A program made the translations under genes and the position numbers. Under the pieces are notes generated by a model that was not told where the DNA came from, searched no databases, and saw only the letters and a list, made by a program, of their open reading frames with translations. A stretch of DNA of 64,000 bases from Eustoma russellianum (lineage: Eukaryota; Streptophyta; Magnoliopsida; Gentianales; Gentianaceae), in assembly GCA_036186865.1 (NCBI GenBank), contig AP025062.1, forward strand, positions 6,249,726 through 6,313,725, given 5' to 3'. Positions 22,753 through 34,657 of the stretch are shown piece after piece. The first letter of the stretch is position 1; every line of letters begins with the position of its first letter.

Positions 22753-25700
22753 GCGACAAAGAAAAAGAAAGGCAAGTTGGGAGTGAACAACAAAGGCAAA
22801 GAGATTGCCAAAAAGTTCACAGGAAAATGTTACAATTGTGGCATTCAGGGGCACCGAAGCAGTGACTGTCGCAAGCCGAAGAAGAGGCAAGAGAAAGCGA
22901 AGGCAAATCTGGTTGGTGAAATGGAAGATCTGAATCTTTGTGCTGTTGTGAGTGAATGCAACATTGTGGAAAATCCGCACGCATGGTGGCTGGACACGGG
23001 GGCTACGAGACATGTTTGTGCAAGCAAGGCAATGTTCACAAAATACAAGCCCGTTGATGGTGCACAGCTTTACATGGGAAATGATGCTTCATCAAAGATT
23101 GAAGATGAAGGAAATGTTGTTCTGAAGTTGACTTCTGGAAAGTGTCTGACTCTGCAGAATGTTCTGCATGTTCCTAATATTAGGAAGAATTTGATCTCTG
23201 GCGCTTTGATGGTGATGCATGGTTTTAGACTCGTGTTGGAGTCTAACAAAGTTATCATTACTAAGAATGGGTTGTACTTGGGAAAGGGGTACTTGGTAGA
23301 CAGGATGTTTAAATTAAATGTTATGACCATTGTACCTAGGAAGGAAAAAGTTGTGCCCGTAGTGGCTAATGAAAACGCATATACTTCTGCTTACATGCTT
23401 GAGTCTTCTTGTTTATGGCATTTACGTTTGGGACACGTTAATTACAAATCAATACAAAGAATGAGTAATCTTGATTTGTTGCCCAAACTGAATTTAACTA
23501 AGGAAAAATGTCAAGTTTGTGTTGAAGCGAAAATGACTAAGGCTCCTTTTCCTTCAATTGAAAGAAACACTGATGTGTTAGATTTAATTCATACAGATGT
23601 GTGTGACTTAAAGTTTGTGCAAACAAGAAGTGGTAAAAAATACTTTGTAACTTTTATAGACGATTGCACCAGATTCTGTTATGTTTATTTGCTAAGTAGC
23701 AAAGATGAGGTCGTTGATGCTTTTAAGGATTATAAGAATGAAGTTGAAAATCAACTTAGCAAACGAATTAAGATAATTCGTAGTGATAGAGGTGGTGAAT
23801 ATGATGCACCGTTTAATGAGTTTTGTTCAGAACATGGCATTATTCATCAAACGACTGCGCCATACTCACCTCAATCCAATGGTATTGCTGAATGCAAGAA
23901 TAGAACTCTTAAAGAGATGATGAATGCTATGTTGATAAGTTCGGGTTTACCTCAGAACTGGTGGGGGAAGCAATTCTCTCCGCCAATGTCATTCTAAATA
24001 GAATTCCATCTAAAAAGATGGATAAAATCCCTTATGAATTTTGGAAGGGTCATAAGCCCAGTTACAAATACTTAAAAGTGTGGGGGTGTCTAGCTAAGGT
24101 AGCAGTACCTAAACCAAGACAAGTGAGAATAGGGCCTAAAACAGTTGACTGCATATTCATTGGATATGCAACAAACAGTAGTGCATATCGATTCTTGGTG
24201 CACAAGTCTGACATCCCTGATATACATGAAAATGTTGTCATAGAGTCAAGAAACGCAGTGTTTTTTGAAGAGGTCTTTCCGAAGAAAGATAAAAACAATG
24301 AAGAAGCCAGTACTAGTAAGCGAGCTTGGGATACAACTCCTCAAGAAATTGAGGAACCCCGTCAAAGCAAGCGAGCCAGAAGACCCACTTCTTTTGGACC
24401 AGATTTTCTAACTTTTATGGTAGAGAATGAGCCGAGGACCTTTTCAGAGGCGATGTCAACTCCAGAAGCTCCATTATAGAAAGAGGCGATAAACAGTGAG
24501 ATAGAATCTATTCTCCACAATCACACTTGGGAGTTGGTCAATCTTCCACCAGGAAATAAACCACTCAGATGCAAGTGGATTTTCAAGAAGAAGTTAAAAG
24601 AAGATGGATCTATCGACAAATACAAGGCGCGGTTGGTAGCCAAAGGTTATCGACAAAAAGAAGGGTTTGATTTCTTTGACACTTACTCACCAGTGACAAG
24701 GATTACATCAATCAGAGTGCTAGTCGCAATTGCAGCAGTCTATAACTTAGAAATCCATTAGATGGATGTTAAGACGGCTTTTCTGAACGGTGATTTAGAG
24801 GAGGAGATATACATGGAACAACCAGAAGGGTTTGTTGTGCCAGGACAAGAGAAGAAAGTTTGTAGACTTGTTAAGTGTTTGTACGGACTTAAACAAACAC
24901 CAAAACAATGGCATTTGAAGTTCGATCAAGTAATGATGTCAAACGGCTTCAGGATCAACGAGTGTGACAAGTGTGTTTACATCAAAAACACACTTAATGC
25001 CTATGTGATAGTATGTCTCTATGTAGATGACATGTTAATCATGGGCAGTACTCATGACATCATCTTGAATACCAAGAAGATGTTAACACAAAATTTTGAC
25101 ATGAATGATATGGGGGTTGCCAATGTTATTCTAGGAATTAAGATTTCTAGGATAACTGAAGGATTGATCATGTCACAAAGTCATTATATTGAGTTCGTTC
25201 TCAAACGATTCAATATGTTCGATGAAAAACTATTAAAAACCCCACTTGACTTAAGTATGCACTTAAGGAAGAACCGAGGTGAACCAGTAGCTCAATTGAA
25301 GTACTCACAAGTGATTGGAAGTCTAATGTACATAACGAACTGTACAAGACCAGACTTAGCTTGTTCAGTAAACAAATTGAGCAGGTTTACCAGTAATCCA
25401 AGTGAAGATCATTGGAAAGCTCTAAATAGAGTGATGAAGTACTTGAAGTACACAAGGAATCTTGGATTACATTATACAAGATATCCAGCGGTATTGGAAG
25501 GATACTGCGATGCAAACTGGATATCAGATTGCAAGGACTCTAAATCCACAAGTGGATATTTATTCACTGTTGGTGGTGGTGCTGTGTCATGGAAATCCAC
25601 TAAGCAAACATGCATAGCTCGATCCACGATGGAAGCCGAGTTTATAGCATTAAACAAAGCTGGAGAAGAGGTTGAATGGCTTCGAAATTTTCTGGAGGAC

Positions 25701-25982
25701 ATTCCATGTTGGCCTAAGCCAATCGCTCCTATTAGCATACACTGTGATAATCAGTCAGCTATAGAACGAGCTCAAAGCAGCATTTACAATGGTAAGTCAC
25801 GACGCATACGTCGGAGACATAATACCATTAAGCAATTGATCTCTAATGGCGTGATTTTCATTGATTACATAAAATCAAAGGAGAATCTTGTGGATCCGCT
25901 TACAAAAGCTTTGCCTAGAGATCAGATGTCTAAATTGACAAACGGAATGGGACTTAAGCCTACGAAGCAAGAATCTTTGTAA
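22753..25982 (+). pseudogene. copia pol: protease, integrase, reverse transcriptase, RNase H (broken)
   Basis: After the zinc knuckle come the protease active site WWLDTGATRHVCASK, the GAG-pre-integrase motif CLWHLRLGHVNYKSI, and an integrase core with HTDVCD, TFIDDCTRF and NGIAECKNRTLKE supplying D, D and E. A frameshift near 23970-23997 moves the rest of integrase to another frame (KVWGCLAKVAVPKPRQ). Reverse transcriptase follows with MDVKTAFLNGDLEEEIYMEQ and the catalytic YVDD at about 25020. RNase H carries YCDANWISDCKDSKSTSGY and ends KALPRDQMSKL. TAG codons at 24477-24479 and 24759-24761 break the frame twice more. Confidence 0.88.
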
Positions 25983-26530
25983 CGGTAACCCAACCTTGTT
26001 GACTGGAGATCCCAGAATCTAGGTTCAATGGGAAAACTAAGTTATAAGGGTTCAGTTAGCACTTACTCATTCCGTTAAACAAAAGTGTTGTCTGCAGAGA
26101 ATAGTTAGGATAAGCTAGAGTTTTTAATGATGTCTTATATCTTGATAATTCAAGTGGAGTATGTCAGAATACTCTTGATAGGAATCACCTATGTAAGTGT
26201 GAAGTGGGGCCGCTTCTATGAGAATTCTGAGAGGCAAGAATTCTCTAAGACACTTTCTGAAACCAGGTTGTTCATGGCCAAAATGAACACAACCATGAGA
26301 ACCAATAAGGGGTGTCAAAGGAAATGTTGTGTGAGTATCATTGTCTAGGTTCACAATAAAGGCTGATAGTTCAAGACATCAGGTCATTAACCAGCTGAGT
26401 GGATCCGGTGGTATATCACTAAGAAATGTTCAAAGCCAGAAGCTACCTCTTCTGATGCAACATATCCTTGTCTGATTTCTCAATAGAGTCTGCATCTGCA
26501 TCTGCATTAATTTTCATTCATGTGGGGGAT

Positions 26531-27614
26531 TGTTGGAGAAATTGAAATGAATTGGAAAAGTTTGGGCAAATAGGTTTGTCAAAAGTTGACAACCACCATA
26601 CTTTGAGCTTAATTATGATTAGTGTTCGTTAATCAAAAACGAAAACTAATAATTTCTAAATTATCCACATGACAAGTAGATGACTTTAGGCTTTTGAATC
26701 ACTCGATTCTGATACCGGGTGAATGAGAAATTAATGCTCAAAGTTGGAGTAATTGAAAGGAAATTGGAAAAGTGGTGATGTGGCCTCTTGAGGAGTGACC
26801 ACATCACCCCTTAAGTGGAATACCACATTGGCTATTTGAGATGAAAAGGCCAACATATATAATTCTAGTTGGAGCCTTCTTAAATGTGCCCTTGAGCATG
26901 AGAATTTTTTGACCGGAGGGAAGACGCAGCTCAGGCAAGGTTCACCACACACATGCGCGCGCGCGTGCCGCCGCTGCCGTGGGCTCGTGGGCCGGGCCGG
27001 TTCTTATCTTTTTGGAGAATTTTTTATTAATTCTAGGAAAAATAATTCTCTTAATCGTATGGTCAATAAAATTCTGAGAAGATCTAAAGGCTGAGATTAA
27101 AAGTTGCCGCAGATTACGATCCAAAGGCTGAGATTTAAAACTGCCAACGGTTTCTGATCCAAGGGCTAAGATTTAAAACTGCCTACGGTTTTTGATCTAA
27201 CGGTGATCAACGAAAACCGTCTGATCCGACTGCTGCGGTTTAATCTGGAGATTAACCGCCTAATTCCTTCCCGCCTATAAAAAAGCTCCTTCTCCAGACT
27301 TTCTTCCTGGCACCTTCTCTGTTTCTTCTCCTTCTCTTTTTGACTTTTGCATACTATCGCTGTGTTGTTACAGTTCCAGTTCGTCGAGAAATCAGAGCAT
27401 CTCACAGGTTCGCTGAGTTCTTACGTTGTTGAGCCGCTTCGTATGAACTGTTAGCCGTTGTATCCTGGGAGACGTTTGCTGTTTCTGGTTGGGCACTTCG
27501 TACCGGAGCAAATCGTCATAAGGAAAGAGTCCTTAGACTCGCCTCGGTTCTGCTTGCAATTCGTCAATTTACACAAACGCACACAGTACACTGTTTTGAT
27601 TACAGTTTATAACA
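26531..27614 (+). repeat. 3' LTR of the BUB3.3-inserted copia element
   Basis: 1,084 bp from TGTTGGAGAAATTG to ...TTTATAACA, followed by the TCAAC duplication. Clearly the same sequence as 20731-21846 but diverged, so the insertion is not very recent. Confidence 0.9.
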
Positions 27615-27877
27615 TCAACATCATAAAGCCGAAGAACCTTCCAATTCAAAGGTTTATAAGTTAAAGAAGATTCTAATGCATTCTGAAACAAACAACCTAC
27701 ATACATATAGTCTGAAAAAGACAACTTGCGAAGTCCCATGAAGAAACGAGAAGAATGTTCGAATGGGGAGCGAATCGGATCCTTGAAATGGCGTCACGGG
27801 TCGGATTGTTGCCGAAATTCAAAAGGATTTGGTTCATGCTGCTGCCAGTCTCAATAGTTTGTAAGGGTGAAACTTTC

Positions 27878-28028
27878 AGGTTCAGATCTCCTCGCCGTAT
27901 ATTCCTCACTGCGTTCGTCACCACGCGACACGTGGCAGCAGAAAGGGGTGGTAACTCTCATCTAACCTCACCACCTTATGTTTCCACGTGTCACGTGGTG
28001 GAGAGCACGGTGAGGTGATCCCATCCTA
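27878..28028. mobile_element. G-box-rich MITE, copy M2, in the BUB3.3 upstream region
   Basis: 151 bp flanked by AAACTTTC at 27870-27877 and 28029-28036. Inverted ends AGGTTCAGATCTCCTCGCC and AGGATGGGATCACCTCACC are related to M1. The interior carries CACGTGGCA and CCACGTGTCACGTGG, that is, several G-box cores. Its edge lies about 40 bp upstream of the BUB3.3-like ATG at 27837, so it would sit in the 5' UTR or core promoter. Confidence 0.65.
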
Positions 28029-29093
28029 AAACTTTCCTATGGCAATGCTGCAATTACTTTCTTCTCCTCTGTTTGGAATTTTGAAAACCTGAAAACGGCG
28101 CCTCCCTTATAAAGCTAATTTTAGTTTTCTTTTTTTTTTCAAATCGACAACCTACCTCTTTTTTTGATAACAATAGCTTTTTAAGATTGAATCAATCGAT
28201 AATAGAGTTAATTGCATCTGGTATCCATACTTTGCCATCAAGTTTTAAGCAGCATTCATTCTTTCATGAAACTCATTTACCAGCCATACTTATAGGTGAA
28301 ATTAACACCTGGCATCCGGATGACCTGTTGGTTTACCGTTGACTGCTCAAATCAACCGTTGACCGTATTTAACCCCACATTTAACCCGACTTTAACCACG
28401 GTTTAGGATCAATAAAATAATAAAGTCAAAAAAATTAAAATTTTAAGAAAAAATAATTCAAAAATTAAAAAAACCCACACCTCCACCCATTCCCACCCTC
28501 TTCTCATCTTCTTCTCCTCCAAAATATTCTTCATTCAGCGATTATTAAAAATTGAGCAAGATAATTAAACCTTAGTCTCTTCATCCAAACTTAGAAAGAA
28601 CTCTTTTTTGTGGGTTCTTGTTCTTTCTTTGCAGCCATGGCTCATAGCTTTGCATTTGACTTATAATTTCAGATTTTAATAGCGTACATTTTCTGCAGCT
28701 GCCCTTTGTTCTCAGCAGCTAGCATAGACAATAAATCTGGTGGTCCGCCAAGTTTTAAAGTTTCACTTTGACATTCTATCTTCTTTTTCTTTTTGGTCTT
28801 TCGCACTAAGGAAGTCGTTGAATATAGCCACATAGATTATAGAATTTTGATCAAATACTTATGGTCTCATTCTTCACCATGACTCAGGTTCTTCAATAAA
28901 AGGTCAATTACTGGGAGGGAGCAGGTATAATGTTAATTTTGTTGTCCTTATGTATGCCACCAGATCTTTTGCTAATCTTGTAGGGGTTGATTGGAAATTG
29001 CTATCTGTCATTTGTAACCCACCATGAAATAGTTTATCCTTGGCAGACCCAGTTATATTTTGGGCAAAGTGACTATGATATAGATATGTCAGA

Positions 29094-29405
29094 GGCTTGC
29101 CTGCGGAAAATGATGGTGAAGATCATTCTTTCACCGAGCCTTATGTTGTTGAAGGCTCAGGTAAAACAGTACACAATAAGAAGGCTTTACCCACAAAAGG
29201 TTTGTTTTCGGCAACCCCTCGCACACCAGCTGCTCCAATTCCAAGATCAGCTGTTAGAGCTTCCAATTTAAGTTCAGGTCGTCGTAAAGTTCAACCTGAA
29301 AATCCTCTTGCACAATCTTTTCCCAATTTTTCTGACTTGAGGAAGGAAAATACTAGGGCATATTCAACAGCCAGTAAAGCAGCTTGGCCACAGTTGAGGA
29401 ACTAA
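29094..29405 (+). pseudogene. Captured gene fragment resembling the COP1-interacting protein 7 family
   Basis: An open frame of about 100 codons ends with TAA at 29403-29405. Features are SFTEPYVVEGSGKTVHNKK, PRTPAAPIPRSAVRAS and, most tellingly, NPLAQSFPNFSDLRKENTR. I associate the last with plant proteins related to COP1-interacting protein 7 (long, low-complexity, microtubule- or photomorphogenesis-linked). It has no start or promoter of its own and sits inside the Pack-MULE, so I infer transduplication. Family assignment is from memory of the motif and is tentative. Confidence 0.5.
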
Positions 29406-29703
29406 TCCTGTAAGGACCTCTGTTGCATCTTCAAGAGTCTACCCCATATAACCTCTCTGTTCATTCAAAGTTCTTGAATCAGAGCAGAGAGCTAATTGGA
29501 TCCATATATTGGTTTGATGGAAAAGCAGAGGTATAAAGTTTTTTTTTTTTTGGAAGAAGAGGATCATTTTATTAGAATAAACCCAGTCTAAGGGACTGTA
29601 CAACCAATCTTGCCGTGTAACAGTACAACGAAAACCAACAACTATACGTCAGTCACTACCATGCTAATTAAGATGCCATGCAATCCTAATGTTACGTACT
29701 CTA

Positions 29704-32700
29704 TCATATATAGTATGAAGCAGATACACCTAGTCTAATAAAGTTCTCCTTAAATATAGTCTTGTTGCGCAATGTCCAAATATAGTAAACATCCTCCCGA
29801 AAAATGTATGGCCACACTCCAGCATCTGGCCTAATGTGTCTCTGTGTATATAGATTACTGTCAATCCAGTGGGCGATGTCTTGAGATGGATTGAAAAATT
29901 GCGTCCAACAAGAAGTAGGGACCATACTCTCCCAGATTTGCCTGACCCAGCCGCAATCCCTCAAAGCATGCAGGATGGTCTCTGAGGATTGACCACAGAG
30001 AGGACATAAGGAAGAAGGTCTCAAAGTCATACGGTATAACTTATCCCCTGTGAGTAGTCCATTTAACATTGTTTGCCACAACAGAAAGTTGCTACGTTGC
30101 GGACCCTTGAGCTGTCAAATGTGCTTCCACTGCTTACGCTCTCTAGCCTGTCCATTATCAAGAATGTTGTCATATGCCGTAGCCATTGTGAAGGTTCCAC
30201 TGGATGTGCCTTTCCAAATCCAGCGCTGGCCAACATTGTTTTGTGTAATATGAGTATCCCTTTCCTGCAACAAATTATGTAACACCAGCGGAACAACAGA
30301 TAGGATACTCCGCCATGTATGTGTGGTAGATCTTCTCGGTGGATTTAAATGAAGAGGACAGCCATATTTAGCCCTTAGTATCTTGACCCATAACACACCC
30401 TCATTCAACAATAAAAGCCAAAGTAATTTAGCCAGCAATGCTTAGTTCATCACCCGCAGCCTCTTTAGCCCAGTTCCTCCACACGACTTAGGACGGCAAA
30501 TGATATCCCATGCAACCGTATGCAGCTTCTGTGTTGAATCCGACTCACCCCAGAAAAAGTCACGGTTAAGCTTCTCTAGCTCGGCCACCGTAGCCGCTGG
30601 TAAGGCAGCTGTTTGCATAGTATAAAATGGCACAGTCGACGAACACGCCAGAATAAGAATATTCCTCGCAGCCTTCGATAGCAGTCGGCCTTTCCAAGTT
30701 GCGAGCTTACATTTGGTTTTGTCCACCAAATAATTAAATGTGGCAACAGAAACACGACCATGCAATAAAGGTACTCCAAGATAATGTCCTAAATCATGTG
30801 TAATAGGTACTCCAAAGCGCTGACTTATACAATTACCTCTGTGAGTTACAACATTAGAGGAGAAATACAATTGAGATTTGGTTATACTCACCTTTTGACC
30901 CGAGATCATACAAAACTTCCTGGAGTATAGTTGCCATAACTTCAGCTTGACCTTCAGTGGCAACTCCAAACAATAACAAGTCGTCCGCAAACAACAAGTG
31001 AGATACTTTTGGACTATATCTCGACACAGTCACTGGCTTCCAGTAGCCTTGTCCCACCGCCCTTTCTATACGTTGGCTCAAAACATCCATACATAACACA
31101 AATAAATAAGGAGCCAAGGGATCACCTTGACGTAGCCCCCTTTGTGGTCGAAAAGGATCTAGCCTGCTGCCATTCCATATCACGCTCATTTGGACGGAAG
31201 TAACTAAAAACATGATCATTTCAACCATATGTTCATTAAAGCCCACAGCCCGTAAAACCTGCTGTAGGAATGTCCACCTTACCCGGTCATAAGCTTTTTC
31301 TAGGTCTAACTTAACTGCCATTAGCCCACCTTGACCTGTTTTCCGTCTCATGGTATGCAAAATCTATTGCGGCACAATGACATTATCAGCTGCTTGACGG
31401 CTTGGAATAAAACTGCATTGGTTGGCACTCACCAGTTTACTTACCACCAACTTCAGCATGTTATCAACTATTTTTGAAATAATTTTCACCAAAAAATTAG
31501 ACAGAGAGATAGGGCGGAATTGAGACACATGTTCTGGGTGACGTGTTTTTGGCACCAAAGCTATAACTGATGCATTCATTTGGGTTGAAAACTGTCTAGT
31601 CCGAAAACTCTCCATTACAAACTTAGTGACTGAATGTCCCACAATATCCCAATTGTGTTGGTAGAAAATGGGTGAAAAGCCATCAGGTCCTGGGCATTTG
31701 TATGCTCCCATTTGACAAACAGCTTCATAGACTTCTGCTTCACTTACGGGTCTGTTAAGTGTTTGTAGCTCCAATCGACTCAACTTTGGAAAGTTTAGTA
31801 CGTAGTCCTCTGATGGCACTTGACTGTCCTCTATATATAAGTCCCGAAAGAAATTTGAAACCATAGTCGTGAGCCTGTCAACATCTTCAACCCAAACATC
31901 ATTCTCATTCTTCAGAAGTGTAATCATCTTCTTTCGACGTCTTGACACAGCAGTCGCATGAAAGTAACGTGTGTTTCGTTCACCTTGGACTAACCAGTTT
32001 AACTTGGATTTCTGTAGCCAATACTTTTCCTCCTGGTCCAGTATAATATGTAGCTCCTGTCGTAACTCTTTTTCAAGACCAAACAAGTAAGATGACGGCC
32101 TATCACACACTGCCTTCTGGATCCCTGCTAGCCTTACTAAACACCGACTTTTCCTACGTCTTATACTTCCAAACACTTCTTGACTCCACCACTGCAATCT
32201 TTCACCACAATTAGATAATAATTCATGTAGGGGATGCCCCTGGCCATTCCATATTGTCTGCAAGAAGTCCTTAAACTGATTATGCTCCAACCAGCATGCT
32301 TGAAATGTAAAATGACAGTTTCTATTTGCTGGTGGGTGCTGCGGCCATTGTTGTAACAGTAGTGGGTGATGATCGGAACCCGTCTTTGGTAAATGATGTA
32401 GCAAGGCTTGTGGGAATCTTGTACTCCACTGCTGATTACAGAATAAATAGTCCAACCTTTCCATTATGCGACTCAACCCAACTCTATTATTACTCTAAGT
32501 GTACTTCAGACCAGAAAACGGAATTTGGAGCAACTCACATTCATCAACCACACGTTTTAATCCACCATTTCCACCAACCCGTCTACCACCACTCTTGTCA
32601 TCTTGTGAAAGCACTTCATTGAAATCTCCAACAAGACTCCATGGACAGACAAAGATTTTACTGAATAAAATCAACTTCTGCCAAAGTCTTTGCCTGGATG

Positions 32701-33037
32701 ATTCATTCGGCGAGGCATAGACTAACGTTAGGACCCATTCAACAACACCTTTCTTCAGTATAGCCATGTTTATATACTGATCAGAATAACTTAGAACCTC
32801 CATTTCCACGTTGTCTGAGTTCCAAAAGCACCATAAACCACCCGCAAATCCATCTGCTTCAACTGCTATAAACTGTGTGAAGAAAAACTGTCGAAGAATC
32901 CGTCTTCCTTTACAACTTTGCACACGCGGTTCCATCAAAAACAACACATCAAGCTTATATTTTCTAAGCCAAGTCTGTAGATTCAGAAAAAATGCAGGAG
33001 ATAAGGCACCCCTACAATTCCAAGATAGTACCTGCAT
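29704..33037 (-). pseudogene. L1 LINE ORF2: endonuclease, reverse transcriptase, zf-RVT (broken)
   Basis: Begins MQVLSWNCRGALSPAF, the start of an apurinic/apyrimidinic-like endonuclease, with SLVGDFNEVL and, after a frame break, TGSDHHPLLL completing the fold. Reverse transcriptase follows: SVIALVPKTRHPEHVSQFRP, a stop at about 31361, then KLDLEKAYDRVRW, GLRQGDPLAPYLFVL and the catalytic LLFADDLLLF. The C terminus has the zinc-binding motif CPLCGQSSETILHALRDC. Breaks lie near 32480, 31361, 30900, 30440 and 30100. Confidence 0.85.
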
Positions 33038-33077
33038 TAAGCTATAACATTAGGAGTGTTGGGGGTAAATGATCCCC

Positions 33078-34657
33078 CTAGTCCTCCATACTAGCCTCAC
33101 AGTTGCCCTCTTGGCATGCTTCATGATCAATAAAACTAATGCCTGGATCCATGATATGAGTAGAATCTCTTTCTATTTCTGGTGGGTGCTGCTTAACATA
33201 CGCCTCAATTTGATCTTCTACACCCATATCCACCTCTGAAAAATTCTCAGTATGGGGCAGAAATTTCTGCGGGAATCGTATATTCGTGTGCTCCATAACT
33301 CTGTGATTCAAGTCCATTATGGGCTGCCTACCTTTTTCAACAGCCAATCTTGCTTGAGTGGACTGTCCTGGTATCACATCGACCTGCTCCATGGGAGCTG
33401 CTCTGCTCTGCGGTTTCACCTTCAAGGGGGTCTTCAATGGCACACCCTTTTTAGTCTTAGCCTTGCTAATTTCGCCCTTGTTTTTAGACGTTGTTGTAAA
33501 TTTCACTTCCTTGCCCATATCAGGGACTTCTTTCAAACGCTGCGAAGCTCCTCCACATTAAAGGTTGCTGCACACTCTGTCGCTTCTTCCTCCACTTCTA
33601 GGACCCTAAATCGAGAGTTTTGTAAGTAAGAAGGAGCAGGCTCCTGTCTGAGCTGTTCAGTCATCACTGTACCATACGTGGTTTCTTTCCCTTTTCCTTT
33701 TGCTTGTGCATGTACATCACGATTGCCATTCCGCACATTTTGCTGCATACCCCCATCCCCTTGCATAGCACGCGGGGGATTTCTCCTTCGCCTATTATTA
33801 GATGCCACCATCCATGGGCCGAATGTGTCCCACATCCCTTGTTCTCTTGAATCTCTAGGCTCTTTAGGCTCCATTTGTTCAATTGAAGCTACTCTTCCAC
33901 AAGCATCATGTCTATGGCCATATCGCCCACATTCAAAACAAATCAAATGGAGTCCTTCATATTCGACCTTGTACTCCCGACCATTCAACACAACAACAGA
34001 TGTGAGGGGCTTTGTTAAATCCACCTCCACACATACCCTTGCATACTTACCCCTTTCAATACGGCTGGTTGTCTTGTCAATTTTAATTGCTTTTCCCAGT
34101 TTATTTCCAATCTGCATGAGCACTGATTCACTATAGAACTCAACTGGAATTTTGGCCAAACGAACCCATGCCATAGTTGACTTTATAACGTTACCTTCTG
34201 GCTGGAAGAACGGTCTCTACTTCATCACCGTCAGGTAATGTCCCTGGATTAATCACGGTCCACCATCAAGGACATGCTGATAGTCCTCCTTGGAGTAGAA
34301 TCGCACAATGTAATAACCCTCTTCCAGATCAACAATGGCACATCCATTATTCAGGCTCCATAGGGCAGGCAGTCTCTGCTCCAAAATTCGAAAAGATATA
34401 TTCCTGCCCAGAACCTTCACAATCAAAGCACGCCTCCAAGGTCCACACAGTCTTCTGCGTTTGCTATACTGAATAACCATGGATACGCGTCCTGCTCTCA
34501 CTTCTCCTGCATCTTCAGTTGCAGAATCTTCATCATCATCCCCCATATCCATATCACTCTCCTCCCCATCACTAATATAAATGGGTTTCTCCACTGGGGG
34601 TCCTCTCAAAACCTCAGAAAAGCTCTTCACACCCCATACATCTCCCGTAGAACCCAA
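33078..34657 (-). pseudogene. L1 LINE ORF1 (DUF4283 plus zinc knuckle), broken
   Basis: The N-terminal part (34253-34657) begins MGSTGDVWGVKSFSEVLRG and contains a DUF4283-like region ending EGYYIVRFYSKEDYQHVLDGG. A frame change follows, then 33533-34174 with WVRLAKIPVEFYSES and a CCHC knuckle CFECGRYGHRHDAC, and a further part at 33078-33536. ORF1 proteins bind LINE RNA. At least two frame changes separate the parts. Confidence 0.8.

Larger units (their letters stand above)
20731..27614 (+). mobile_element. Ty1/copia LTR retrotransposon inserted in the BUB3.3-like gene
   Basis: A 6,884-bp element with TG...CA LTRs and a perfect 5-bp TSD, TCAAC, at 20726-20730 and 27615-27619. Domain order gag, protease, integrase, reverse transcriptase, RNase H identifies the copia superfamily. 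It is transcribed on the plus strand, opposite to the host gene. The open frame is broken by TAG at 22750-22752, a frameshift at about 23970-23997, and TAGs at 24477-24479 and 24759-24761, so it cannot move autonomously. A polypurine-like TGTGGGGGAT directly precedes the 3' LTR. I did not recognise a standard initiator-Met primer-binding site after the 5' LTR. Confidence 0.93.
17288..27837 (-). pseudogene. BUB3.3: BUB3.3-like WD40 mitotic checkpoint gene, split by a copia insertion
   Basis: Nine ancestral exons on the minus strand: 27730-27837, 27615-27637 joined across the insertion to 20618-20725, 20403-20485, 19552-19797, 19158-19233, 18789-18869, 18599-18680, 18034-18134 and 17288-17366. 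Junction phases agree throughout, and without the insertion they sum to 987 nt (328 codons plus stop), the expected length for plant BUB3.3. Recognisable WD40 segments include AISRIRFAPHSNILLVSSWDF, VSAGWDRKVMFWDTRSAKS, GSCDGRVALEYF and FMTGDDRGNVITWDAK. Intron 1 appears to use a GC donor (GCAAGT). BUB3 proteins bind BUB1-type kinases at kinetochores in the spindle checkpoint. Two lesions: the copia element 20731-27614 sits inside exon 2, and an in-frame TGA at 20455-20457 falls at ancestral codon 90. The rest is well preserved, so inactivation looks recent in gene terms. Confidence 0.88.

Noticed and set aside
27697..27924. Stand-alone 75-codon minus-strand protein
   Set aside because: Its second half is the displaced first exon of the BUB3.3-like gene and the first part reads through its upstream region.
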